Shown piece by piece: positions 17,951 to 26,921 of a stretch of 64,000 nt of DNA; the first letter of the stretch is position 1, and each line of letters starts with the position of its first letter. The position numbers were made by a program, and so were the translations under genes. The notes beneath the pieces were generated by a model that had not been told where the DNA came from, did no database searches, and worked only from the letters and a program-made list of their open reading frames with translations. Location: contig NZ_RJUF01000010.1 of assembly GCF_024343775.1 (NCBI RefSeq), positions 17,844 to 81,843 on the forward strand, in the 5' to 3' direction. This DNA is from Lacihabitans soyangensis (GTDB taxonomy: Bacteria > Bacteroidota > Bacteroidia > Cytophagales > Spirosomataceae).

Positions 17951-18610
17951 TTAATAATAATTTCTTTTTGAAAAGCCAAAAAACTTTAATAAAATAAATC
18001 CAGTCAGCAATCCACCTAAATGTGCAAAATGTGCGATCCCAGATTGTAGGCCTGCGGTGCCTTGTACCAATTCATAAACGCCGTATAAAGCTACAAAGTA
18101 CTTCGCCTTCAAAGGAAACGGGAAAAACAGTAGCATCATTTCAACGTTTGGAAAAAGAAATCCAAAAGCCATCAATATGCCGAAAATTGCACCTGAGGCT
18201 CCCACCATTGGGATTTGAGCTTGACGAAGATATTCCATACTGTCAACCGACATGTTAGACATTTCGTAAAAGTCTAATGCTGAGTTTAATACCGCAGCAC
18301 CAACGCCACAAACCAGATAGTAGATTATAAACTTCTTGGAACCCATAAATGTTTCAAGGGCTGAGCCAAAAATAAACAAACCGAACATATTGCTGAATAA
18401 GTGACCTATGCCGCCATGTAAAAACTGATAACTAATAAACTGCCAAGGTTTGAAGAGCGGATTGAATAATTCAGGCGAGTTGGGCAAGAGCGGATTAAAA
18501 AAAGCAAAATATTGATGTATAAAATTTACGGAGTAAAGCATCGAAAAAATATGCACTCCCACATTAATTATCAAAAGGTTTTTCACCATCGGTGTTATTC
18601 TATCAAACAT
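17951..18610 (-). CDS. Rhomboid-family intramembrane serine protease
   Basis: The 219-residue protein has six hydrophobic helices and a complete rhomboid active site. These are the HGGIGHLFSNMFGLFIFG stretch (about residues 65-82), the nucleophile Ser139 in VGASGAIFG, and the base His197 in AHFAHLGGLLTG. Rhomboids cut membrane proteins within or next to their membrane helix; no substrate can be named. It lies 54 bases after mutL-side sequence and directly before the rhomboid-like gene that has lost the His, so the two may be made together. Confidence 0.92.
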   Translation of the reverse strand: MFDRITPMVKNLLIINVGVHIFSMLYSVNFIHQYFAFFNPLLPNSPELFNPLFKPWQFISYQFLHGGIGHLFSNMFGLFIFGSALETFMGSKKFIIYYLVCGVGAAVLNSALDFYEMSNMSVDSMEYLRQAQIPMVGASGAIFGILMAFGFLFPNVEMMLLFFPFPLKAKYFVALYGVYELVQGTAGLQSGIAHFAHLGGLLTGFILLKFFGFSKRNYY

Positions 18611-18664
18611 ATTTTTTGGTTTTGATATTTAAAGAAATTTCGGGCGGAATTGGTTCAAAATTGT

Positions 18665-20521
18665 TCAATTCAGCAACAAGTTAGCTATTTTTTCTAAACT
18701 TAAGATGCTCATCACTGGTTTGCCATCGGGGCTCACCGAGGGCATTGATGTTTCAAAAAGTTGATTGATAAGGCTCGACATCTCCAATTTTGACAAGGAT
18801 TTGCTCATTTTGGTAGCATTTCTTTTCGCCAAAGTCTTGGCCAAGGCCTCTTTTTTGTCCACTTTCTGGTTGTTTTCGTTGATTTTGTATTGTTCAATAA
18901 TGCTCTTGAACAACACGCCCTCGTCCTCGTCCATAAATTGGCTCGGAACACCGTTTATGAGGTAAGTGTTCTGCCCAAACTCTTCCACATTGAAGCCGAT
19001 GTTTCTGATCATGTCTATGATTTCAAAACTCATGGCATAGTCTATGGCGGTTAAAGTTACCGTTTTTGGAAACAAAAGCTGTTGGGAGGCATTTGGTTGG
19101 GTGTTGATTTCTTTGAGGTACTTTTCGTAGAAAATACGTTCGTAAGCATTTTGCTGGTCAATGAGCATAAGGCCGCTCTTCACTTGTGCTATAATGTATT
19201 GAAAGTGGACCTGTATCGCATTGATGTCAGTGCCATCTTTCGGTAACTGCACGAGGTCTTCAACCCTATTAGCCTTGCTACTAAATATAACTTGTTGGGT
19301 TTCTTCAGCTTCTTGATTTATTCTTGAACCAAAACCCTCAAATAATTTTTCCCAATTGCCACGGTTACTTTTTTGGTTTATTTCACCCAGACTTCTTGGT
19401 TCCCTGTCAAAATTTGATATAGCTGTATCGGCATCCGGTCTGATATTTTGCGGTTCCAAACTCGGCGAAGGAGATTTTTGTGTTATAAAGTTTCCGATGT
19501 TTATATCTGCTTCAAAATCAATACTTGGCGTAAGATTATACACGCCGATCGCCTGTTTGACAGCCGATCTAAGAATGGCATAAATGGCCTTTTCGTCGTC
19601 AAACTTTATCTCCGTTTTGGTTGGGTGAATGTTAATATCAATATGACTGGGGTCTATTTCTATAAAAAGTGCATAAAACGGATGCGAACCTTGCGGAATG
19701 GTGGACTCAAATGCCCCCGTAACAGCGTGATGCAAGTAGCTGCTTTTTATAAAACGTTTATTTACAAAGAAATACTGCTCGCCTCGGGCTTTTTTGGCGG
19801 TTTGTGGATTGCCCACATAGCCATTTATTTTTATAAAACTGGAGTCTATTTGGCATTGAGCCAGTTGGTCCCTGTAGCTTTTGTCGAGCACGTCCACTAT
19901 TCGTTTGCTTAGTTTGGCTTCGGGTAAATTATAGATTTCTATATCGTTGTGAAAGAGTGAAAACTGAACTTCGGGATGTGCCAATGCAATTCTTTGAAAC
20001 TCCTCAATGATGTGTTTCATCTCTACCGGATTGCTTTTTAGGAAGTTTCTCCGAGCCGGTACATTAAAGAATAGATTTTTTATGGCCAGATTGGTCCCTT
20101 GTGGACTTTGTACAAACTCTTGCGTTTTGATATCTGAGCCCTCTATTTTTATTAGCGTTGCGAGTTCATCTTCGGCTCTTTTGGTGCGGAGTTCTACTTG
20201 TGCTACGGCTGCAATAGAGGCCAAAGCCTCACCTCTGAAGCCCATGGTACGGATATTGAACAAATCTGCAGATTCTTTGATTTTCGAGGTGGCGTGTCTT
20301 TCAAAACACATGCGGGCATCGGTTGGAGACATGCCTTGGCCGTTGTCTATAACCTGAATAAGCTGTTTTCCGGATTCTTTGATGATAAGTTGTACAGAAC
20401 TCGCTTTGGCATCAATGGAGTTCTCCATGAGTTCTTTCACCACCGAAGCAGGTCTTTGCACAACCTCACCTGCGGCTATTTGGTTGGCTATTGAGTCTGA
20501 AAGAAGTCTTATTACGTCCAT
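18665..20521 (-). CDS. mutL: DNA mismatch repair protein MutL
   Basis: MutL links mismatch recognition by MutS to strand removal. The 618-residue protein has the GHKL ATPase N-terminus: AAGEVVQRPASVVKELMENS (about residues 16-35), DNGQGM (59-64), GFRGEAL (94-100) and a transducer domain to about residue 330. The linker of about 335-430 is variable. The C-terminal dimerisation domain carries DQQNAYERIFYE (455-466) in place of the endonuclease motif DQHAxxExxxxE. The acidic residues and spacing are kept, but His and Ala are not. The second metal motif reads SPDGKPV (597-603), without Cys or His. Nicking activity is therefore doubtful. Start at ATG 20521. Confidence 0.96.
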   Translation of the reverse strand: MDVIRLLSDSIANQIAAGEVVQRPASVVKELMENSIDAKASSVQLIIKESGKQLIQVIDNGQGMSPTDARMCFERHATSKIKESADLFNIRTMGFRGEALASIAAVAQVELRTKRAEDELATLIKIEGSDIKTQEFVQSPQGTNLAIKNLFFNVPARRNFLKSNPVEMKHIIEEFQRIALAHPEVQFSLFHNDIEIYNLPEAKLSKRIVDVLDKSYRDQLAQCQIDSSFIKINGYVGNPQTAKKARGEQYFFVNKRFIKSSYLHHAVTGAFESTIPQGSHPFYALFIEIDPSHIDINIHPTKTEIKFDDEKAIYAILRSAVKQAIGVYNLTPSIDFEADINIGNFITQKSPSPSLEPQNIRPDADTAISNFDREPRSLGEINQKSNRGNWEKLFEGFGSRINQEAEETQQVIFSSKANRVEDLVQLPKDGTDINAIQVHFQYIIAQVKSGLMLIDQQNAYERIFYEKYLKEINTQPNASQQLLFPKTVTLTAIDYAMSFEIIDMIRNIGFNVEEFGQNTYLINGVPSQFMDEDEGVLFKSIIEQYKINENNQKVDKKEALAKTLAKRNATKMSKSLSKLEMSSLINQLFETSMPSVSPDGKPVMSILSLEKIANLLLN

Positions 20522-20626
20522 TTACTTTTTGCTGAAAAAAATTAAATGGCAAAGGTCAGGAATTTGGGAGGAAATTCCGAATGGCCTACTGAAGATATTT
20601 AAGATTGCTCAAAAAATAAGCCAGCC

Positions 20627-21091
20627 TTATTTTTCAAAAACCAACTGGACACCTTGGTCCAATTTGTTTTTAACTTTTTTGAGCGATACATTGGGTTCAG
20701 ATTCGCGGTTCCAACAGAATCCATCTTTGATTGGATTTGGGTAGCCGTTTTTTTCAAAAATCTTGAAGAAGAAAGCGTCAAAAATGTCATCGCTATCTTT
20801 TTCGGTGTTCATAAATACCTCTACCTGGATTTTTTCGAGCTTGTTAAAGACACTTCTGAAATACAGAATATCAATGGTTTCCATTTTAGAATTTGTAAAG
20901 GAAACACCTACGTATTCTTTTTCTCTTTCAAAAACCTTGAAACGTTCTTTGGCGATAATTTCGTCAAGGTCTTGACCAAAAGAAAAACCTCGGAAAATTC
21001 CATCGGCGGAATCAAAGATTTTATTGGTCAACTTATCGATTGGCGAATCAATACTCCTCTTTTTAGGGTAAGTTATGGCTAATGGGTTCAA
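20627..21091 (-). CDS. Conserved-looking hypothetical protein
   Basis: The 154-residue frame is hydrophilic and rich in Lys, Glu, Phe and Asp, with no signal peptide or membrane helix, as expected of a cytoplasmic protein. No in-frame ATG precedes it; the TTG at 21091 (NPLAITYPKKRS follows) is the best start. The opposite strand holds a 142-codon frame over nearly the same span, but that product is an unlikely Phe-rich sequence. No family recognised. It lies between the BamA-like gene and mutL, all on the minus strand. Confidence 0.6.
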   Translation of the reverse strand: MNPLAITYPKKRSIDSPIDKLTNKIFDSADGIFRGFSFGQDLDEIIAKERFKVFEREKEYVGVSFTNSKMETIDILYFRSVFNKLEKIQVEVFMNTEKDSDDIFDAFFFKIFEKNGYPNPIKDGFCWNRESEPNVSLKKVKNKLDQGVQLVFEK

Positions 21092-21170
21092 TTTTTACTT
21101 AAAGGGTTGGTTAAAAACGATACTAAAGTACTAATAAAAAGCATATTATTAATAATTCGAAAGTGTTTTT

Positions 21171-22562
21171 TTACATATCTCTCGATATTCCAAAGAAGAA
21201 TTTCTTTTCTCCCTTTTGGTTTATCGAATAATATATTCTGACGTTGCTATTGTACCATGTGACAATATCCAGTCCCACACCACCACCGTTTAACAATTTG
21301 TTGGCTAATCGAGAATTACTGTAAACGGGAATGTAGTTTTTTATGTAGCCACTGTCGAAGTAAATGTTTGGATAGATGGCCAAAGGTAATGTGCTGAACT
21401 GGGATAGTTTGATGATATTCTTTAGATTAAACTCTTTTTTTAGGAGCTCATATTTTAAGGTATTTTTCCATAAACCATAATTTTGACCATCAATTACGTA
21501 CAATTCATAACCCCGAACCAGATTGTTGGAAAACCCTAAACCTGTTATAAGTGGGTAGTACTGTTTTTGAGGAGTTGATAGCTTGGCTCTCAGGCTCGTT
21601 TCCCAAAAAAAAGATTTATTGAGTGGTTTGTAGAAAGAAAAGAGCCCAAAAATGTTGGTTTGGTTATAGCCTTTTTTTACATAAAAATTACTTAATTGGG
21701 TGTAAAGCAGCTTGCCACTTAGTGGATATTGTCGATTGTCTCGTTGGTCGAAGCGATAATCATAGGTAAAACTAAAAACCTCTTGTTTGGTGGTATTTAC
21801 ACCGAAATAGTTGGGGTTTAATTTGCTAATAGTGTCCGAAATGGTAGTGTTGGTATAACCCAGATTGATAGTATGAAAATGATACAGGGCATTGCGAAGC
21901 CTAAGTTCGAAAATAGCCCCTTTGCGTTCTCTCATCCTTTTTTCGCTCACAAAAAAGTCAAGCTTATCGTTCCATGTTCTGTAGGCCATCGTACGTTGGG
22001 TGGAGTAAAAAGCTCCTGCCCGAATACCAATTCTTTTACGTTTGTCTATGTAAGGTTTGGCGTAGGATAGCTCAAAATATGGCACAAAGCCACCCATTAT
22101 TTTAGCTCTTAGTTGGTCATTGTTACCAGATAGATTAAAATGTTTGGCGTTGATACCGTAGGTAAGTCGGGTGAGGTCGCGGTTTCGTTCGTACCACCAT
22201 TCGTTCAGACTTCTATCGGCTAGCAGCACTTCAGGTAGAACCACCAGATACCACCTTTCTTTCAGAACTATATAAATATCAGTGAATTGGTCGTTCGAAT
22301 TATAGAGGATGTTAACTGTCAAGAAAAGATTGGTGTTGATGAGATTCTGCTTGCTTCTTTCTATGTATTTTTCTAGATCTACAGATGACAGACTATCCCC
22401 GACTTTAAAATTAAGTTCTCTAAGAATAATTCCCTCCTTGGTTTTCGAATTACCCGAAACTTCTATTTTGTTTATTTTTAGAAGGTTTTGGGCATATAAG
22501 TTTCCGCCATACCACACAATCAAAACTAAACTTATGACCCTTTTTATGCTCCCAATCTTCAT
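21171..22562 (-). CDS. BamA/TamA-like outer-membrane protein with one POTRA domain
   Basis: The 463-residue protein has a signal peptide (to about residue 24, LYAQ) and a single POTRA-like domain at about 27-115 (INKIEVSGNSKTKEGIILREL ending at the core GNSKTKEGIILREL, then IVLKERWYLVV). A 16-strand-type barrel of the bacterial surface antigen family follows. Barrel strands such as FVPYFELSYAKPYID, SFTYDYRFDQRDNRQYPLSG and a terminal FFFGISRDM are visible. Real BamA has five POTRA domains and about 800 residues, so this is a short relative. Members may help insert barrels or export surface proteins; its client is unknown. Confidence 0.82.
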   Translation of the reverse strand: MKIGSIKRVISLVLIVWYGGNLYAQNLLKINKIEVSGNSKTKEGIILRELNFKVGDSLSSVDLEKYIERSKQNLINTNLFLTVNILYNSNDQFTDIYIVLKERWYLVVLPEVLLADRSLNEWWYERNRDLTRLTYGINAKHFNLSGNNDQLRAKIMGGFVPYFELSYAKPYIDKRKRIGIRAGAFYSTQRTMAYRTWNDKLDFFVSEKRMRERKGAIFELRLRNALYHFHTINLGYTNTTISDTISKLNPNYFGVNTTKQEVFSFTYDYRFDQRDNRQYPLSGKLLYTQLSNFYVKKGYNQTNIFGLFSFYKPLNKSFFWETSLRAKLSTPQKQYYPLITGLGFSNNLVRGYELYVIDGQNYGLWKNTLKYELLKKEFNLKNIIKLSQFSTLPLAIYPNIYFDSGYIKNYIPVYSNSRLANKLLNGGGVGLDIVTWYNSNVRIYYSINQKGEKKFFFGISRDM

Positions 22563-22690
22563 TCTTTAAATCTATTCCGCTACCAGCCAAATCACAATAT
22601 TACTCAATTATATTTTAATAAATATTCAAAAGAATCAACTAGAATATAATTTTTTTAATTTGTTTTGTAAAAATACTAACACTAAAACCT

Positions 22691-24031
22691 ATGAATATGA
22701 ATTTTAAACCCAAGCTGACCTTTGCCAATATTATCAACATGAACGTTGGTTTTTTTGGCATTCAGTACAGTTTTGGATTGCAACAAAGTGCTGTGAATCC
22801 CATTTATGACATGCTCGGAGCCAGTCCTGACCAAATCCCGATCTTAAACCTTGCAGGACCAATGACCGGCCTTTTGATTCAACCTATCATTGGTGCAATG
22901 TCTGACAAAACTTGGTCACCTAAGTTTGGAAGACGTAAACCTTACTTTTTCATTGGAGCTATTATGTGTAGTTTGGCCTTGTTTCTCTATCCATTTAGCA
23001 GTTCTCTTTGGATGGCGGCAGGCCTGCTTTGGCTTTTGGATGTAGGCAACAACACTGCAATGGAGCCCTACAGAGCATTTATTGCTGACAAGTTAGATGC
23101 TTCACAACAGCCAACGGGTTTTCAGGCACAAAGCTTTTTTACTGGTTTAGGACAAACTTTAGTCAACTTGTCTATTTTTGTTTTTCCCATGTTATTTCTA
23201 GGGACAAAAGGATCACTACCTACCTGGGTTTATGCTTCGTTTTTTTTAGGTGCGATTTGTTCGGTGGGATCTGTTTGGTGGAGTATGCGTACAACCGCTG
23301 AAATACCGCCAACTGATGACGAATTAGCCGAAATGAAATCTTCTCCCCTTAGTCTTTTGACACCATTCAAAGAAATACCAAAAGCAATTATGCAAATGCC
23401 AAAAGTGATGTGGCAGCTGGCTCTTGTGTATCTATTTCAGTGGTATGCCTTGTTTTGTTATTGGCAAAATTCGGCCAAAAGTATCGCACAATCAGTCTGG
23501 AAAACCAATGTTTATCAAGATAATCCGATTTACAATGAGGCTGTGAGTTGGTCTGGTTTAGTAAACGGTTGGTATAATATCGTGATGTTTTTGGTGGCCT
23601 TTAGTTTGGTTTATTTTGCAAAAAAATATTCTCCAAAAATGGTACATGCTTTCTGCCTGGTTCTGGCCGGAATTGGCTTTTTAGCTTTCCCGTTGATAGA
23701 GAATAAATACTTGTTATTTCCGGCCATAACAGGCTTTGGCATAGGTTGGGCAAGTATGATGGGTATTCCGTATTTGATAGTGGTGGGTGCTATTCCGAAG
23801 GAAAGATATGGGGTGTACATGGGCATAATCAACATGATGATTGTGATACCGATGCTCATTCAAACGCTTACTTTTGGCTATATTTTGAAGAATTTCCTGA
23901 ATAATGATCCTGGGAAAGCAATAACCTTTGCAGGTGTCTTACTCTTAATCTCTGCAGTAGCTACTTTACTCATAAAGTCTGACAATAAAGTGGAGATTAG
24001 CAATATACCAATGGCGGGTGGTGGACACTAA
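22691..24031 (+). CDS. MFS transporter, SLC45/GPH-like sugar transporter
   Basis: The 446-residue protein has about twelve membrane helices. The N-terminal half includes FGIQYSFGLQQSAVNPIYD and the loop DKTWSPKFGRRKPYF, the RRxPF-type motif of SLC45 and related glycoside:cation symporters. MEPYRAFIADK in helix 4-5 is also typical. Members move sucrose, maltose or related sugars with protons; the substrate is not decidable here. An alternative ATG two codons in (22697) is equally good. It is a single-gene unit ending in a hairpin terminator. Confidence 0.85.
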   Translation: MNMNFKPKLTFANIINMNVGFFGIQYSFGLQQSAVNPIYDMLGASPDQIPILNLAGPMTGLLIQPIIGAMSDKTWSPKFGRRKPYFFIGAIMCSLALFLYPFSSSLWMAAGLLWLLDVGNNTAMEPYRAFIADKLDASQQPTGFQAQSFFTGLGQTLVNLSIFVFPMLFLGTKGSLPTWVYASFFLGAICSVGSVWWSMRTTAEIPPTDDELAEMKSSPLSLLTPFKEIPKAIMQMPKVMWQLALVYLFQWYALFCYWQNSAKSIAQSVWKTNVYQDNPIYNEAVSWSGLVNGWYNIVMFLVAFSLVYFAKKYSPKMVHAFCLVLAGIGFLAFPLIENKYLLFPAITGFGIGWASMMGIPYLIVVGAIPKERYGVYMGIINMMIVIPMLIQTLTFGYILKNFLNNDPGKAITFAGVLLLISAVATLLIKSDNKVEISNIPMAGGGH

Positions 24032-24051
24032 AATCTAATAATATTATAGGA

Positions 24052-24090
24052 AAAAACCGTGATTCTATGGTGTAATCGCGGTTTTTGTGT
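24052..24090 (+). terminator. Intrinsic terminator of the SLC45-like transporter gene
   Basis: AAAAACCGTGATT pairs with AATCGCGGTTTTT (one G-T wobble, 9-base loop), ending in a T run, 20 bases past the stop. Confidence 0.85.
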
Positions 24091-24141
24091 TTAAAAGGTC
24101 ATTAAATTGTCGTAAGTCATAAATACAACGGTGCATTTTTG

Positions 24142-24149
24142 TACTTTTG
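24142..24149 (+). promoter_or_regulatory. Candidate -7 box (TACTTTTG) of the comA-dedA-aroE operon
   Basis: TACTTTTG fits TAnnTTTG and is 35 bases ahead of the comA ATG, after the preceding terminator. The same 8-mer lies ahead of the ECF sigma gene. Confidence 0.45.
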
Positions 24150-24184
24150 CATTTTATTTTAGAATATAAAAATATACAGAAAAA

Positions 24185-25009
24185 ATGAATTACTCGCTTT
24201 CGCAAGTGCCCGAGCGTACGGTTCAACCTCGAAATGAGGGTCTTACCATGGTGATGGATAAAGGCTTGAGCATCAGAGAGACCGAAGACATGCTTAGCAT
24301 CTCATCCAATTACATTGATATAGTAAAATTAGGCTGGGCTACTTCTTTTGTTACGCCTAACGTACACGAAAAATTAGCCGTTTATAAAGCCGCCAATATA
24401 CCCGTTTATTTCGGTGGAACACTTTTTGAAGCATTCGTGGTGCGTGGTCAGTTTGAAGACTATATGCGTGTTTTGGATAAGTTTGGTTTGGAACATGCGG
24501 AGGTTTCTGACGGCTCTATAACTTTGCCGCACGACGAAAAGTGCTTTTATATCAAAGAGTTAGCTAAAAGAGGCAAGGTGCTTTCTGAGGTAGGTTCAAA
24601 AGACGCTGAGAAGATTTTTGCTCCTTACAAATGGATAGAAATGATGAAGGCCGAACTAGAAGCTGGTGCTTGGAAAGTGATAGGTGAAGCTCGTGAAGGC
24701 GGAAATATAGGTCTATACAGAAGCTCGGGTGAAGTAAGGCAAGGTTTGGTTGACGAAATAATTCACGCCATTTCTGCCGAAAATATCATTTGGGAAGCTC
24801 CGCAAAAATCCCAACAAGTGTATTTTGTGAAATTAGTTGGAACCAATGTAAACCTTGGTAACATTGCACCAAACGAAATCATCCCGTTGGAAACTATTCG
24901 TTTAGGCTTGAGAGGAGATACTTTTGCCACTTTCCTGACGGATGACGTAAAACAGAAGTACAAATTAGGCAGATATTACCAAGACGATCGCATCAGACAA
25001 GACGACTAA
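24185..25009 (+). CDS. comA: Phosphosulfolactate synthase
   Basis: ComA adds sulfite to phosphoenolpyruvate, giving (2R)-phospho-3-sulfolactate. In methanogens this leads to coenzyme M; in bacteria it can lead to sulfolactate, sulfopyruvate and cysteate. The 274-residue TIM-barrel protein has the family sequences TMVMDKGLSI (about residues 21-30), DIVKLGWATSFV (about 46-57), FGGTLFEAF, EVSDGSITLP (about 106-115), EVGSKDAEK and GEAREGGNIGLY. It heads a tight operon with dedA and aroE (gap of 3, then overlap of 4). No other coenzyme M or sulfolactate gene is present. In this phylum a link to sulfonolipids is a reasonable guess, not shown. Confidence 0.92.
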   Translation: MNYSLSQVPERTVQPRNEGLTMVMDKGLSIRETEDMLSISSNYIDIVKLGWATSFVTPNVHEKLAVYKAANIPVYFGGTLFEAFVVRGQFEDYMRVLDKFGLEHAEVSDGSITLPHDEKCFYIKELAKRGKVLSEVGSKDAEKIFAPYKWIEMMKAELEAGAWKVIGEAREGGNIGLYRSSGEVRQGLVDEIIHAISAENIIWEAPQKSQQVYFVKLVGTNVNLGNIAPNEIIPLETIRLGLRGDTFATFLTDDVKQKYKLGRYYQDDRIRQDD

Positions 25010-25012
25010 TTT

Positions 25013-25660
25013 ATGGAATTGATACATTTTTTGTTGGAGTTTTTAAAAGATCCACTTACTACACTTGAGGGTTTCTTGGCCGAATACGATAAACTGACCT
25101 ACGCTTTACTATTTTTGGTGATTTTTGTGGAAACAGGTTTTATTGTAATGCCCTTGTTGCCAGGCGATTCATTGCTTTTTGCAGTAGGTTTGTTGGCGGC
25201 CACTACTGGCCAGTTGGATGTGGCGATTGTTATTCCCTTATTGATTCTCGCTGCTCTTTTGGGCGACAATGTCAACTATTTTGTTGGTAGACGATTCAGT
25301 GATTTTATAAAATCAAGAGACAAAATACTTTTTCTAAAGCGAGAATACATTACGCAAACAGAAGAGTTTTATGTAAAACACGGTCCTAAAGCAGTAATTA
25401 TTGCCCGCTTCATGCCTATTATTCGTACTATTGCTCCTTTTGTCGCTGGTGCGGCAAGTATGAAATATTCAAGATACATTCTGTTTTGTTTGATTGGTGC
25501 GGTACTTTGGGTAATCAGCATTACCATGGTAGGTTATTTATTGGGGAATAATGTTTGGGTGAAGGAAAACTTTGAAAAAGTAGTTTTGGGTATTGTATTC
25601 GTGTCCATTATGCCGATGCTTTGGGGAATCATTAAGGTTAAATTTCTAAACAAAGCATGA
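25013..25660 (+). CDS. DedA-family membrane protein
   Basis: The 215-residue protein has about five hydrophobic helices and DedA signatures: FVETGFIVMPLLPGDSLLFAVG (core MPLLPGDSLLF, about residues 47-57), LGDNVNYFVGRRFS (about 82-95) and the C-terminal RFMPIIRTIAPFVAGAASM core FMPIIRTIAPFVAG (about 133-146). DedA proteins are now linked to moving lipid carriers such as undecaprenyl phosphate or phospholipids between membrane leaflets; this branch is untested. It starts 3 bases after comA and overlaps aroE by 4. Confidence 0.92.
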   Translation: MELIHFLLEFLKDPLTTLEGFLAEYDKLTYALLFLVIFVETGFIVMPLLPGDSLLFAVGLLAATTGQLDVAIVIPLLILAALLGDNVNYFVGRRFSDFIKSRDKILFLKREYITQTEEFYVKHGPKAVIIARFMPIIRTIAPFVAGAASMKYSRYILFCLIGAVLWVISITMVGYLLGNNVWVKENFEKVVLGIVFVSIMPMLWGIIKVKFLNKA

Positions 25661-26394
25661 AAAAATTTGGTCTCGTAGGTTTTCCTCTTTCGCATTCTTT
25701 CTCGAAAAAATATTTTAGTGAAAAGTTTCAAGAAATGGGTATTTCGGATACCCATCAGTATGATTTGTACGAAATTGAGGACATAAATGAGCTGAAAAAT
25801 ATCATTAAAAATACTGAGGGTTTGACGGGGCTCAATGTCACCATTCCGCACAAGCTCAATGTAAGGCCCTTCTTAAATGAAATTGATTCTACTGCCGAGC
25901 GTATTGGGGCGGTGAATGTGATCAAAGTGTCGGAAAATAAGAATTTGAAAGGTTATAATTCAGACTATTTTGGGTTTCGTAAGTCTTTAGAGGAATTTCT
26001 GGGCAATACAAAGGGAATAAAGGCCTTGGTTTTGGGTAATGGTGGTGCCGCTCGAGCGGTTTGTGTGGCTCTGGAAGATGTGGGGATTGAGTACAAACTG
26101 GTTTCTCGTAGAGCTTCTGACGATACCATCAATTACAGAAAAGCAAACGAACTTTTAGGCGAGAACAAGTTGATTATAAATTGCACGCCTTTGGGTACTT
26201 ATCCGAATGTTACTAGTTTTCCAGACTTGGATTATGAAAATATTGGTCAGGGGCATTTCTGTTATGACTTGGTGTATAATCCCTCCGAAACGAAATTTCT
26301 TCAAAAAGCTAAAGCCAATGGAGCTCAAACTATCAACGGTTACGACATGTTGGTGTATCAGGCAGAGAAATCGTGGGAGATTTGGAATTCTTGA
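25657..26394 (+). CDS. aroE: Shikimate dehydrogenase
   Basis: AroE reduces 3-dehydroshikimate to shikimate with NADPH in aromatic amino acid synthesis. The 245-residue protein has the shikimate-binding FPLSHSFSKKYF (about residues 9-20), the catalytic Lys in NVTIPHKLNV (about 62-71), AVNVIK, NSDYFGF, the NADP-binding LGNGGAARAV (about 127-136) and a closing DMLVYQAEKSWEIW. This is the short AroE form common in Bacteroidota. It overlaps dedA by four bases (ATGA). Confident. Confidence 0.96.
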   Translation: MKKFGLVGFPLSHSFSKKYFSEKFQEMGISDTHQYDLYEIEDINELKNIIKNTEGLTGLNVTIPHKLNVRPFLNEIDSTAERIGAVNVIKVSENKNLKGYNSDYFGFRKSLEEFLGNTKGIKALVLGNGGAARAVCVALEDVGIEYKLVSRRASDDTINYRKANELLGENKLIINCTPLGTYPNVTSFPDLDYENIGQGHFCYDLVYNPSETKFLQKAKANGAQTINGYDMLVYQAEKSWEIWNS

Positions 26395-26397
26395 GGT

Positions 26398-26448
26398 GGT
26401 AATTGGTGAATTAGTTACTTGTTGACTGGTTATTGGTGGACTGGTAAC
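26398..26448. repeat. Imperfect 21-base direct repeat
   Basis: The 149-base gap after aroE contains two copies of a TGGT-rich 21-mer (26398-26418 and 26428-26448) that agree at about 16 of 21 positions. No hairpin terminator or gene is seen in this gap. Confidence 0.45.
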
Positions 26449-26543
26449 TAATAGACGGGTAAATTGCCACTGAGTGAACCGAGGTGGGTTCGTCGTGAGA
26501 ATAGTTAAAAAATTAAAACTTCGTTCTATAAAAAGATATAAAG

Positions 26544-26846
26544 ATGAAATATACAAAACACGTATTTGTTTGTACAAACGACAAAGAAGCTCCGAAAAAA
26601 TGCTGTGGTAGCGAGAGAGGAATGGAGTTGGTGAATGCATTTAAAGAAGGCTTAAAAGCCAAAGGGTTGGATATTGAAATAAGGGCTCAACGTGCCGGGT
26701 GTTTAGATACTTGTGGCAAAGGTCCATCAGTTGTAGTTTATCCAGAAGGCGTTTTTTACGGTTTTGTTACGCCCGAAGACGTGAACGAAATCATTGAGAA
26801 GCATTTGATAGGTAACGAACCAGTAGAACGCTTGGTGATTGCCTAA
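26544..26846 (+). CDS. Thioredoxin-like [2Fe-2S] ferredoxin-domain protein
   Basis: The 100-residue protein has the thioredoxin-like ferredoxin fold. The cluster cysteines are Cys10 (HVFVCTND), Cys20 or Cys21 (KKCCGS), Cys53 and Cys57 (AGCLDTCGKGP), followed by the typical VVYPEGVFYG strand and a C-terminal helix. Small stand-alone members of this kind act as electron carriers or [2Fe-2S] holders; partner unknown. Start at ATG 26544, with AT-rich leader. It is followed closely by the HAD nucleotidase gene. Confidence 0.9.
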   Translation: MKYTKHVFVCTNDKEAPKKCCGSERGMELVNAFKEGLKAKGLDIEIRAQRAGCLDTCGKGPSVVVYPEGVFYGFVTPEDVNEIIEKHLIGNEPVERLVIA

Positions 26847-26921
26847 TTTCGTAGATTTTATTTTGGTGCCTGATTTTTCTATTCTATTTTGCAAATCTTT
26901 AAAAATGTAAAATATAATAAT

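Noticed and set aside
19448..19912. 154-codon plus-strand frame within mutL
   Set aside because: It is antisense to well-conserved MutL sequence and has no family pattern.
20654..21082. 142-codon plus-strand frame opposite the hypothetical protein
   Set aside because: Its product is Phe-rich with no recognisable pattern, while the minus-strand frame reads as a normal hydrophilic protein in line with neighbouring genes.
26395..26543. TGGT-rich gap as a possible CRISPR or tandem array
   Set aside because: Only two imperfect 21-base copies with a 9-base spacing; no array.
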